From the NCBI RefSeq assembly GCF_043290135.1, contig NC_134710.1:462497376-462561375 (forward strand): a DNA stretch of 64,000 nt, given 5' to 3'. Numbering within the stretch: the first letter of the stretch is position 1; each line of letters begins with the position of its first letter. Below are positions 54,239 to 64,000 of this stretch, piece after piece. The stretch is from Rhipicephalus microplus (taxonomy: Eukaryota; Arthropoda; Arachnida; Ixodida; Ixodidae). The notes under the pieces were generated by a model. It saw only the letters and a list, made by a program, of their open reading frames with translations, ran no database searches and was not told the origin of the DNA. The translations under genes and the position numbers were made by a program.

Positions 54239-57200
54239 ATGAACACTCATATTATACAATCGAACGTCAGGGGCCTTCTCAGAAACCTTGACGACATCCA
54301 AGAACTCTTACGCGAACACTCACCAAAAGTGTTGTGTGTACAAGAAACACATCTTAATTCAAAACACACAAATTTTCTTCGTAAATACGTTATTTGTCGA
54401 AAGGACCGTGATGATTCCATGACATCATCAGGAGGTGTTGCCATCATAGTGAAACAAGGAACTGCATGCACACACTTACAACTACAAACATCCCTTGAGG
54501 CAGTGGCTGTTCGAACGGTTCTTTTTGGTAAACTGATCACAATCTGCACTATTTACATTCCTCCTAGCTACCAGCTGCAAAAACGTGATTTACACTCTTT
54601 ATTTGATCAACTTCCGGAACCTTATGTTCTCCTTCGAGACTTTAATGCGCTTAGCAGGCTATGGGGTGATTCTCGGTATGACGCGCGAGGTCGACTGAAT
54701 GAACAGTTCCTTCTCTCGTCGAGCGCGTGTCTCCTAAATCGAAAAAAACCAACCTATTATAATCTCGCTAATAACACCTACTCCTCCATAGACCTAAGTA
54801 TAGTATCTGTATCTCTTGTGCCTCTACTCCAGTGGAAAGTCGTCAATAATCTGTACGGAAGTGACCACTTCCCCGTAGGTTTGAGCACAACTACAGTAAC
54901 ATAGTGTCCACCCCGTGTTCCCAAGTGGCTCATAAACAGAGCCGACTGGGAACAGTTCTATACCATCGCTCGTCTAGGTTGGAATGACATATGTACTTTG
55001 AACATTGATGTTGCTGAATGACAAACAAATGGACACCCTGGAAAACAACGTGTGCCATGGTGGAATTCTGAATGCCGAAACGCGCGCAAACAGCAAAACA
55101 GAGCTTTGAGGCTGCTTAGAAACTCACCGACAGCCGAAAGTCTTGACACTTTAAAAAATAAAGTCTCAAGGCAGGAGAACGCGTCGGCAGGCCTCAAGAG
55201 AAAGCTGGCAGAAGTTTTTGTCAGGGATCAATTCATACACACAGGAGGCTAAAGTCTGGAACATGATCATTAGGATAGCAGGAAAACAAGTACACACACT
55301 TCCACTCGTCAACACTCAGGGTGATACCTTGGAAGATCAGGCAAACTTTCTCGATGCACACTTTGAACTGATATCCAGCTCGTCCCACTATACCGACACT
55401 TTCCAGAAATACAGAACAAGAATAGAAAAGCAGAAACTCGAACATAAATCCACTAGATACGAGGCGTATAACCAAGCTTTCAGTCTAGCTGAGCTCCGAA
55501 CATCTCTAAACTCCTGCAGTACTTCTGCCCCAGGTTCTAACCGTGTGGTGTAAGAAATGTTAAAAAACCTACCAGCCGAAACACGAAAAACCTTACTTTG
55601 TTTATACAATGCTATCTGGTTTTCTGGCACTATCCCTACCTCGTGGAAAGAGGCTAATATTATTCCCATTTTGAAAGATAGCAAGGACCCTTCTTTAGCT
55701 TCAAGCTATAGACCTATTGCACTTACAAGCTGCTTGTGCAAAGTCTTCGAAAAAATGATAAACTGCCGACTTGTACATCACCTTGAAACAAACAATTTGC
55801 TCCACCCAATTCAGTGCGGGTTTAGAGAAAGTAGATCCACCACAGACCACCTTGTTTGTATCGAGGCACAGATCAGAGACGCCTTTGTCCATAAACAATA
55901 TTTTCTCTCCGTGTTCCTTGATATCGAAAAGGCTTATGATACAACATGGCGTTTTGGAATTCTAAGGGACTTGTTCCACCTTGGCGTGCGCGGAAGAATG
56001 TTTCACATAATCGAAAGTTACCTGTCAAACCGGACATTCCTTGTCCAAGTGGGCACGGTTCTTTCCCAAACATTTGTCCAGGAAACAGGCGTGCCACAAG
56101 GTGGTGTACTTAGCTGCACACTTTTTCTCATCAAAATGAATTCCTTGCACTTGTCCATCCCCGCAATATGTTCTATTGTACATATGTCGACGATGTCCAG
56201 CTTGGCTTCAAGTCATGCTACTTGGCATTGTGTGAGCGGCAGGTTCAGCTGGGTTTAAACAAGGTCTCCAAATGGGCGGATGAAAACGGATTTAGACTTA
56301 ACCCACAAAAAAGCACGTGTGTCTTGTTCTCTCGAAAGAGAGGCATGCACTCGGAACCTGACATTCGACTGAACGGGCAACGTCTGTCCGTCAAAGCAGA
56401 ACATAAATTCTTAGGCCTAATCTTGGACAACATGTTGACCTTGGTACCACAGATGAGGTATATAAAAACAAAATGTTTAAAAGCCATGAATGTTATGAAG
56501 GTGTTGTCACGTACTACTTGGGGTAGTGACAGCCAATGCCTCATGAATCTGTATCGAAGCCTCGTTCGCACCCACTTTGATTATGGGGCCGTTGTTTATC
56601 AGTCTGCGACTCAAAGTGCTTTGAAGATGCTGGACCCCGTGCACCATTTGGGCATCCGCCTTTCTACAGGTGCTTTTCGCACCAGCCCCGTAGAAAGCCT
56701 TAATGTCGAGTCAAATGAGTGGTCGCTTCATCTACAGAGAACTTACATGTCCTTTGTTTATTTCCTTAAGGTAAAAGCAGACAAGAAGCACCCCTCATAC
56801 TCTAGCATCAATGATTTATCGAGCTCATTTCTGTTTCAGAACAGGCCTTCGATGAGGCAGCCCTTCTCAGTTCACCTGAAGAGTCTAGCTGAGGAAACTG
56901 GAGTCTCACTTGAACACAGTTTAATAGCTCCTGTAGCATACCCGCCACCGTGGCAATTACAAAACATGCACCTATTGCCCATATCCGAACATACTTTTTG
57001 GACTTTCAACACAAATACACACGTCCTGAGTTCTTCACAGATGCCTCCAAGAGTAACTCCTCTGTGTCCTACGCTGCTGTCTGCCCATCCTTTTCGGATG
57101 CTGGCCCTCTACATCCACGCACAAGTGTCTTCACAGCGGAAGCTTACGCGATACTTGTGGCAGCTAAACACATCAAACAATTTCAAATACAAAAAGCAGT

Positions 57201-57874
57201 AATTTATACAGACTCCCTCAGTGTGGTAACGGCTCTGCACAGTCTTAAAAAACAAAAAAAAACCCGCTCCTTGTCTCACTTTACTCCATTTTGAGCACAC
57301 TCTACACACTCAAACAACATGTTGTAGTGTGCTGGGTGCCAGGGCACCGAGAGGTTCAAGGCAACGTGAGGGCGGATCAGCTCGCTGCATCCATTCATGA
57401 GAGCACCGCCATTACATCCGTATCAATCCCGGCCCTTGATCTTAAGCCGTCTCTCAAACGAAACCTCCGGGTCTACTGGGAGAGCAAGTGGGATACACAC
57501 ACACAAAACAAACTACACGTTAATAAGCCACACCTTGGTCATTGGCTGCCTGTATCGAATTCGCGTCATACAGAGGTAATACTAACGAGACTCAGGATAG
57601 GACACACATACACGACACACACATATCTTTTGTCTGGTGGCGATCCACCATTGTGTGACAGATGTGGTGAACCATTAACCGTCCTTCACATGTTAATCCA
57701 GTGTAAACGCTTAGAAACTATAAGAAAAACACATTTTGCATTACCCTACCGAAAACATATACCTTTACACTCTGCAATGTTCGTTGGTAGAAACCGCTTT
57801 TTAGTCATAAATCATTGTTACCTTTTTTAAAAGAAATTATTAATTTTCATATCATACACCCGGGCATTCCGTAG
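54239..57874 (+). pseudogene. LINE-A copy C ORF2: endonuclease, RT, RNase H
   Basis: The endonuclease (54239-54904) has VQETHLNSK (Glu), LLRDFNALSRLWGD and GSDHFPVGL (Asp-His); the usual Gly of GDFNA is Arg. A TAG ends it at 54904. A ~60-70-bp deletion near 55018 follows relative to copy B. RT (55557-56990) has LDIEKAYDTTWRFG, TGVPQGGVLSCTLF and, after a frame change, YCTYVDDVQLGF. RNase H (56950-57294) has FFTDASKSNS and YTDSLSVVTALHS. The C-terminus has CDRCGEPLTVLHMLIQC, and the frame is shifted before the TAG at 57872-57874. Confidence 0.92.
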
Positions 57875-57879
57875 CACGA

Positions 57880-57893
57880 CCTCTCTAGAGAGG
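57880..57893 (+). other. LINE-A copy C post-stop hairpin
   Basis: CCTCTCTAGAGAGG, a perfect 14-bp palindrome five bases after the ORF2 stop, followed by GTTTTTGCTGCGGCGG. Conserved at the same place in all four LINE-A 3' ends. Confidence 0.7.
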
Positions 57894-58242
57894 TTTTTGC
57901 TGCGGCGGTTACACAAGAAAGCACTTGCCTCACGGCCCTTGGACGCAAGGGTATGAATGAGTGAGGCACTGGTGCTATTGCCTTACATATCCACCATCGT
58001 GTTTTATTATCACCAACTTTGTTCATCTATTCGCACAACACACACCTTTCACGGCATGGTCATGATTTTATTACTTGTATGTTTTTACCCGCCTCACCCC
58101 GAAAAATTTTATGGCCCTTATACAGCCGCTAATCACAATCATTGTCCACATCTCTTGTCCGATGAACTGGCGCTCTTTGGTCATCAAATGGCCCTTGCGC
58201 CAAAAAACACCATATATCATCATCATCATGGCATCAGAGGTT

Positions 58243-59160
58243 GCCAAACTCACAAGTGAACTCGCTCAAACTCGAAGTGGTGAGTCTGTGTATGAGTGAG
58301 TCGGGGTCAGTAATTTAGTGAATTTTAGTCCGATTGAGAAAATGTTTTGTAAGCCTGAGGGCGAATGAGCCCTAAGCACAAAATGTATTGGCCGAGCGTG
58401 AGTGAGCTCCACATGTTTTGCCGACATACGTCTGGCATTGATACATCTTGTGACCACCAGAAATCACTGCAAAAAAGCAAATTTTTTGAGCCTAAAGGAG
58501 TGTAACTGAACGCTCTCACTTCCTGTCCTGTCATTTCTTCACTGCTTAGGCTGGAGCATAAGAAAATGCCGTTTGGACAATGTCACAAGCCACATTCCAT
58601 GCCTTCTTAGTTTTTTTTGTGGTAGACTTTTTACAACGTGCACTCAAAACGGCACAGCAGCTCTTTCATGTCATATAGTCAGAGCAATAAGTTTTGGCTG
58701 CCAATCAGTCTGGCTCGTTTACGGTTTGTCAACTATGCATTTCTGCAGGCAGCTATTGCATTTTTAAAGACTTACGTACTTACTTTCAGGTTTCGTTCAA
58801 ATGTGATAGCAAGGCACAGACTCAACCGAAAAGACAGAGACACAAAGGCAGTGTGAACTCTACATAAGGACAAACAAAGTCACAAAAACGCGCTCCTTGT
58901 GTGTCATTTTTGTGCCTTTGTTTCTCGAAGTGGTGAGTACACGTTTCAACCAATTGCTAATATTGGTGTCATGCACTTATGACACTTTTTATAGGTTTCT
59001 TTGTGAGCATTCTTAGCAAATCCATGACGCACAATTCAGTGCTAGCCTTATTGTCGGGTAGCAATGTTTTGCAGTGTCTGCAACATCATGGAAGTTGCAG
59101 AAGAATTTAGAATCCTAAGAAATCTAGGAGAGATGAAACCTTTGCCTATAAATAGTGTAG
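58243..59160. other. Intergenic, no gene seen
   Basis: About 0.9 kb between the LINE-A copy C target duplication and the start of copy D. Short frames only. Confidence 0.45.
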
Positions 59161-59254
59161 CCCCGCAGGGGCGCCTGCGCAAAGGCGTTTGGTGTGTAGC
59201 GACACCACGGACCCGAGCTATTAGGGTAGTTTATAAACCCTCCCACGCCTAGCC

Positions 59255-59467
59255 GTGCATGGTTTTGCCGTGTCCGGGGAAAAGGGAATCCTGGGGGTTG
59301 AGCCGACGCTGGGTGATTGGACCTTTAAGACCCCCGGCAGAGGCAACACACCCCTTTGGCCCCAGCTTCACGTAGACGGCACCCCTGGGCTGACCCACCC
59401 AGGAGAAATCGGCAGTCGCCTTTTCCAATCTCTCTCTCCCCCACACCTTCGTATTTCTCTTCTCTAA
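59255..59467 (+). other. LINE-A copy D conserved 5' UTR open frame
   Basis: 70 codons starting MHGFAVSGEKGILGVEPTLG. After about 27 residues an indel shifts it relative to copies B and C, so only the first third is homologous at protein level. Confidence 0.3.
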
Positions 59468-59686
59468 ATCTATCCTGTCTTCTAATTTCTTCTTTTACTT
59501 CCCCATTTTCATGGGCGGCTTGGGTTAACCTTGTGCAACTAGCCAACCTTGGCCTACGCGCATTAGGTTATCGTAGCAGTGTACGCCTGGCGTCTGCTTG
59601 TTTCGTGTTTCATGAACCTTGTAGCGTCCTCTCGTTGGGCTCAAGGGTGGGTGGCCGCCATCGTTACTGAATTACATTCCTCTATC

Positions 59687-60873
59687 ATGCAGAGAAGCTT
59701 TCCACTCCTCAATGATCGCGCCGCTTCAAAGCGCGTACGCACCGAAGAATTTTTCTTTTTCCGCCGACTCTAAGAAGTATTCCCTCGTTATCATGTTGTG
59801 CACAGTGAGAAGCCCAACAAAACAGCCAGAACAGTGTCACCGTTCATAGTATCGTGGTTCCTGACAGCCACAATAGGTGATGGCTACAAAGTTACAAAAA
59901 TGGCTACCGGTGACCTTCTTTTAGAACTCCGTGACAAAAGACAATTTGACAAACTAAAGAACCTTGCAACATTCGGCGACATTCCCATCAGCGTAACACC
60001 TCATCGATCTATGAACTCTGCACGTCGAATTTTTTCTGACACAGACCTCCTTGACCTGACGGAGCCTGAACTTCTCGAGGGCTGGAAAGAACAGAATGTG
60101 ACCAATTTTAAGCGAATCGTCATCCGAAGGAACAATCAGGAAATCCCCACGAAACACTTGGTACTGACCTTTTCCGCCAGTGAACTACCACAAACAATAG
60201 AAACTGGTCATACAAAGACACCGATCAGACCCTACATATGAAACCCCCGCCGATGTTACCAGTGTCAAAGGTTCGGCCATGGCTCTCATAGCTGTTGTGG
60301 TCGACCTGCTTGGGCCAAATACGGTGCGCAAGGCCACATCTCTCACAAATGTAATGAAACCCTACATTGTGTAAACTGTGACGGATACTACGCGTCATAA
60401 TCACGTTCTTGTTCACAGTGGAAAAAAGAAAAAGACATTATACACGGAAGATTCGCGAAAATATCTCCTTCAAGGAAGCACTATGAAGGTGTTCGGCTTT
60501 TCACGGCACAACTTGCGCTGATGCGGCGCGTCAGGGGGCAGCGTCGCATCACCCTCCGCCACTACCTAGGCCCACGCAAAGTGAGCCATCAGGTGTGGTG
60601 GCCGCCCCCATGGTGGAAGAAGCCAAGTCTGCTCCACCTATCAAGCCAGACACTCAGGCGACTTCAGGGTCGTTGGGTCGACCGACCACGTCTCACCAGG
60701 CGACGTCGCAAATACCCAACAGCAGCTCGCGTACGCGGGCGTCCAGTGCTTCACGTGAGGCAGTGGACACAAACACGGTACCTCAGGTGCCGGAAATGCG
60801 GCGTGGCTCCCTAGAGCGCACTAAAAGAACCAAGAAACCAATACCAAAGCCTGGCGAGGGCCCTGCTACTTAA
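59687..60873 (+). pseudogene. LINE-A copy D ORF1
   Basis: Starts MQRSFPLLNDRAASKRVRTE. A stop follows at about 59771, then a long homologous stretch (59798-60241) to RPYI and TGA. The knuckles are damaged (CYQCQRFGHGSHSC present; the second has lost Cys: WAKYGAQGH). A basic tail is recognisable (RRGSLERTKRTKKP) up to 60873. The most diverged ORF1 of the three. Confidence 0.85.
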
Positions 60874-60937
60874 GTTACAACTTCCCACTTGATCAGCCAC
60901 TTCATTTCCGTACACACAGCACCACTTTCCATCAAAT

Positions 60938-61870
60938 ATGGAAACACAGAGTGTACAATGGAATGTCAGAGGCCTTCTCACAAACCTTGACGATGTTCAA
61001 GATTTTTTACACATTCACTCACCTAAAGTGCTGTCTGTACAGGAAACATACTTAAAATCTAAACACACCAACTTTCTACACAGTTAAAATATTTTCCGAA
61101 AGGACCGTGGTGATGCCGCGGCATCATCTGGAGGTGTAGCTGTTATAGTTAAGCAAGATTTAGCATGTAAACACTTGAAACTCCAAACGTCTTTCGAGGC
61201 AGTGGCTGTTCGAGTGGTGCTTCTAAGCAAACTCGTCACCATTTGCTCTATATACATACCTCCACATTTTCAACTACACAAACATGAATTTCAGTCCTTA
61301 ATAGATGAACTTCCCAAACCCTATCTTCTTCTAGGGGACTTTAATGCACATAACAGGCTATGGGGCGACTCTCGTTGTGACGCTCGAGGTGGACTGATTG
61401 AACAGTTTCTTCTCTCTTGAAGCGCGTGTCTCCTGAATCGAAAAGAACCAACCTAATATATTCTCGCTAACAATGCCTATTCCTCAATAGACCTAAGCAT
61501 AATATCTCCATCGCTTGTGCCTCTACTTCACTTTAAAGTCATCACTAATCCCTACGGAAGTGACCATTTTGCCGTAGTTTTGAGCACACCTACATTAACT
61601 GAATGCCCGCCCCAGGTTCCAAAATGGCTATTAAGCAAAGCCAACTGGGAACAGTTCTGTAACATCACTCATTCAAACTGGCGCGAGATTTGCACTTTAA
61701 GCATTGATGCGGCTGTCGACTACTTTACAGCGTCTCTGATTGATGCAGCAACAAAAAGCAGACGAAAAACGAATGGACATCATGGAAAACGACCTGTGCC
61801 TTGGTGGAACTTAGTGCCAAAATGCACGCAGGCAGCAAAACAAAGCATGGAGGGTGCTTCGGAACTCACC
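60938..61870 (+). pseudogene. LINE-A copy D ORF2 endonuclease
   Basis: Starts METQSVQWNVRGLLTNLDDV, with VQETYLKSK (Glu), then a stop at ~61085. SGGVAVIVKQD, LLLGDFNAHNRLWGD (intact Asp) and YGSDHFAVVL (Asp-His) follow, with further stops at 61418-61420 and ~61456. It continues into the linker (TNGHHGKRPVPWWN) until the copy E insertion. Confidence 0.88.
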
Positions 61871-62204
61871 GATGATGATGATGTTTGATGTTTTATGACA
61901 CAAGGGCCATTTCACGGCCAAAGAGCGCCAGTTTATCTTACTAAAAACATGGACAATGATTGTGATAAGCGGCTGTATAAGGGCCATAAAATTCCTCGCG
62001 GTAAGGCGGGTAAAAACATAAAAGTAATAAAATCATGACCATGTCGTGAAAGGTGTGTGTGGTGTGAATAGATGACAAAAGTTGGAGAAAATAAAAGATG
62101 ATGGTGGATATGTATGGCATTAGCACAAGTGCCTCACTTGTTCATACCCTTGCGTCCAAGGGCCATGAGGCAAGTGCTTTCTTGTGTAACCACCACAGCA
62201 AAAA

Positions 62205-62218
62205 CCTCTCTGGAGAGG
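62205..62218 (-). other. LINE-A copy E post-stop hairpin
   Basis: CCTCTCTGGAGAGG, six bases after the ORF2 stop on the minus strand, as in the other LINE-A copies. Confidence 0.7.
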
Positions 62219-62223
62219 TCATG

Positions 62224-63990
62224 CTAAGGGATGCCCGGGTATATGTTATAAAAACTATGAATTTCTTTTAAAAACGCTAACAATGATTTGTGACTAAAAA
62301 GCGGTTCCCTACCGACGAACTTTGCAGGGTGTAAAGGTATATGTTGTCGGTAGGGTAATGTAAAGTGTTGTTTTCTTACAGTGTCCAATTGTTTGCACTC
62401 AATTAAAATGTGAAGGACTGTCAATACTTCACCACATCTGTCACACAATGGTCGTTCGCCACCGGACAAAAGGTGTGTGTGTGTCGTGTATGTGTGTCCT
62501 ATCCTGAGTCTCGTTAGTAATACCTCTGTATGACGCGATTTCGATACGGGCAGCCAATGACCAAGGTTTGGCTTAATAACGTGTAGTTTGTTTTGTGTGT
62601 GTGTATCCCACTTGCTCTGCCAGTATACTCTGAGGTTTCGTTTGAAAGACGGCTTAAGATCAAGGGCCGGAATTGATATGGGTGTAGAGGCAGTGCTTTT
62701 GTGGACGGATGCAGCGAGCTGATCCGCCCTCACGTTGCCTTGAATCTCACGGTGCCCTGGCACCCAGCACACTACAACATGTTGTTTGAGTGTGTATAGT
62801 GTGCATAAAATGGAGTAAAGTGAGACAAGGGCTGGGTTTTTGTGTTTTTTACGAGTGTGCAGAGCCGTTACTACACTGAGGGAGTCTGTATAAATTACTG
62901 CTTTTTGTATTTGTAATTGCTTGATGTGTTTAGCCGCCACAAGTATCGCGTAGGCTTCCGCTGTGAAGATACTTGTGCCAGGATTTAGAGGGCCAGCATC
63001 CGAAAAAGATAAGCCGACAGCAGCGTAGGACACAGAGGAGTTAGACTTGGAGGCATCTGTGAAGAACTCAGGACGTGTGTATTTGTGCTGAAGTTCCAGG
63101 AAGTATGTTCGGATATGGGCAATAGGCGCATGTTTTGTAACTTCTAGAAAAGACACATCGCAGTCTATAGTCTGCCATTGCCATGGTGGCGGGTATGCTA
63201 CAGGAGCCATTAAACTGTGTTCGAGTGACACTCCAGTGTCCTCAGCTAGACCCTTTGGGCGAACTGAGAAGGGCTGCCTCATTGAAGGCCTGTTTTGAAA
63301 AAGAATGGAGCTCGACAAGTCATTAATGGTAGAGTATGAGGGATGCCTCTTGTCTGCTTTCACCTTAAGGAAATATACAAAAGACATGTAGGTTCTTTGC
63401 AGATGAAGCGACCACTCATTTGACTCAACGTAAAGGCTTCCTACGGGGCTGGTGCGAAAAGCACCCGTAGAAAGGCGGATGCCCGAATGGTGCACGAGAT
63501 CCAGCATCTTCAAAGCACTTTGAGTCGCAGACTGATAAACAATGGCCCCATAATCTAAGCGGGTGCGAATAAGGCTTTTATATAGGTTCATGAGACATTG
63601 CCTGTCACTACTCCACCTAGTACGTGACAACACTTTTAAAATATTCATGGTTTTTAAACATTTTGTTTTTAGATACTTGATGTGCGGTACGAAACTCAAC
63701 TTGTTGTCCAAGATTAATCCTAAGAATTTATGCTCCGTATTAACAGACAGACGTTGACTGTTCAGTTCAATGTCGGGTTCTGAGTGCATGCCTCTCTTTC
63801 TGGAGAACAGGACACACGTGCTTTTTTGTGGGTTCAGTCGGAATCCATTATCCTCTGCCCATTTGGAGAGCTTGTTTAAACCTAACCGAACCTGCCGCTC
63901 ACACATTGCCAGATTGCAAGACCTAAAGCCAAGCTGGACTTCATCGACATATATACAATAAAACATATTGCGAGGGATGGTCAAGCGCAA
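62224..63990 (-). CDS. LINE-A copy E ORF2, open over 588 codons but RT active site altered
   Basis: The longest undamaged LINE-A reading frame here; it probably continues upstream past the window edge, so this start (MRLTIPRN) is an internal Met. It begins just before the RT catalytic motif, which reads YCIYVDEVQLGF: the second Asp of YVDD is Glu (codon GAA). After the RT tail come RNase H (FFTDASKSNSSVSYAAV, FTAEAYAILVAAK, YTDSLSVVTAL, VCWVPGHREIQGN), all with expected acidic and His residues, and a C-terminal zinc-type CDRCGEVLTVLHILIEC. It ends at 62224. Open, but probably not RT-competent. Confidence 0.88.
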   Translation of the reverse strand: MRLTIPRNMFYCIYVDEVQLGFRSCNLAMCERQVRLGLNKLSKWAEDNGFRLNPQKSTCVLFSRKRGMHSEPDIELNSQRLSVNTEHKFLGLILDNKLSFVPHIKYLKTKCLKTMNILKVLSRTRWSSDRQCLMNLYKSLIRTRLDYGAIVYQSATQSALKMLDLVHHSGIRLSTGAFRTSPVGSLYVESNEWSLHLQRTYMSFVYFLKVKADKRHPSYSTINDLSSSILFQNRPSMRQPFSVRPKGLAEDTGVSLEHSLMAPVAYPPPWQWQTIDCDVSFLEVTKHAPIAHIRTYFLELQHKYTRPEFFTDASKSNSSVSYAAVGLSFSDAGPLNPGTSIFTAEAYAILVAAKHIKQLQIQKAVIYTDSLSVVTALHTRKKHKNPALVSLYSILCTLYTLKQHVVVCWVPGHREIQGNVRADQLAASVHKSTASTPISIPALDLKPSFKRNLRVYWQSKWDTHTQNKLHVIKPNLGHWLPVSKSRHTEVLLTRLRIGHTYTTHTHLLSGGERPLCDRCGEVLTVLHILIECKQLDTVRKQHFTLPYRQHIPLHPAKFVGREPLFSHKSLLAFLKEIHSFYNIYPGIP

Positions 63991-64000
63991 GGAATTCGTT

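Larger units (their letters stand above)
52461..58229 (+). mobile_element. LINE-A copy C, full length
   Basis: 5.77 kb flanked by GGCATCAAAGGTT (52448-52460) and GGCATCAGAGGTT (58230-58242), a 13-bp duplication with one mismatch. Starts CCCCGCAGGGGCGCCTG and ends in CATATATCATCATCATCAT. Contains the 5' UTR frame, ORF1, ORF2 and a ~355-bp 3' UTR. Both ORFs are broken. Confidence 0.95.
59161..61870 (+). mobile_element. LINE-A copy D, 5' part, interrupted by copy E
   Basis: Starts CCCCGCAGGGGCGCCTGCG. Covers the 5' UTR frame (59255-59467), ORF1, and ORF2 as far as the endonuclease-RT linker. It stops within GGAACTCACCGA, aligning with 55122-55131 of copy C, where the (ATC)n tail of opposite-strand copy E begins. 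The rest of copy D should lie beyond the window end. Confidence 0.9.
61871..64000 (-). mobile_element. LINE-A copy E, 3' part, runs off the window
   Basis: Opposite strand to copy D. The 3' end reads AACATCAAACATCATCATCATC into copy D sequence. Contains the 3' UTR and most of the RT to C-terminus of ORF2; the 5' part lies beyond 64000. Confidence 0.93.

Noticed and set aside
1..64000. CRISPR array, bacterial operon, rRNA or phage module
   Set aside because: No regularly spaced repeats, ribosomal RNA motifs, gene-dense same-strand arrays or phage genes. The content is eukaryotic transposons and SINEs.

Overview
This window looks like a repeat-packed stretch of a hard tick (Ixodidae, probably metastriate) nuclear genome. 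The case rests on repeat content: tRNA-headed SINEs of the kind I know from Rhipicephalus (Ruka-like), I-type LINEs with short-repeat tails, and short-LTR Ty3/gypsy elements. There is no operon structure and no rRNA, CRISPR or convincing free-standing tRNA gene. I recognise no intact host gene. Nearly everything identifiable is a transposable element, most of it broken and nested.

Layout: (1) 1-1740, 3' end of LINE family A (copy A, +). (2) 2401-3172, first copy of a ~770-bp unclassified repeat R. (3) 3720-4350, a structured GC-rich repeat element with a TATA box and a 61-bp tandem repeat. (4) 5714-11045, a tRNA-derived SINE split by Gypsy-1 (5841-10933, +), an LTR retrotransposon with identical 150-bp LTRs and an open pol frame; it looks like the youngest element here. 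(5) 13.6-16.4 kb, a decayed gypsy gag, a perfect 48-bp palindrome and a second copy of repeat R. (6) 17.3-22.5 kb, mostly anonymous sequence with LINE and SINE relics. (7) 22554-~38900 (-), LINE family B, I-like with a TTA-rich tail. It is split twice: by Gypsy-2 (25880-31224, -) in its endonuclease domain and by full-length LINE-A copy B (32447-38289, -) in its ORF1. (8) ~39110-47650 (-), a degenerate gypsy (Gypsy-4) holding Gypsy-3 (39318-43884, -), which itself holds a SINE (39687-39931): three levels. (9) 48.99-51.3 kb, another SINE family, a DDE_Tnp_4-type transposase pseudogene split by a SINE, and a complete SINE. (10) 52461-58229 (+), full-length LINE-A copy C. (11) 59161-61870 (+), LINE-A copy D, interrupted by oppositely oriented copy E (61871 to past the window end).

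How the parts relate: target-site duplications and interrupted reading frames give a relative order of insertions. LINE-B predates LINE-A copy B and Gypsy-2; Gypsy-4 predates Gypsy-3, which predates its SINE; the 5.7-kb SINE predates Gypsy-1; LINE-A copy D predates copy E. LINE-A is the dominant family: five copies, three with 5' ends, sharing a hairpin-rich 5' terminus, an upstream open frame, a zinc-knuckle ORF1, an endonuclease/RT/RNase H ORF2, a hairpin after the ORF2 stop and an (ATC)n tail. Only Gypsy-1 keeps the features expected of a recently mobile element.
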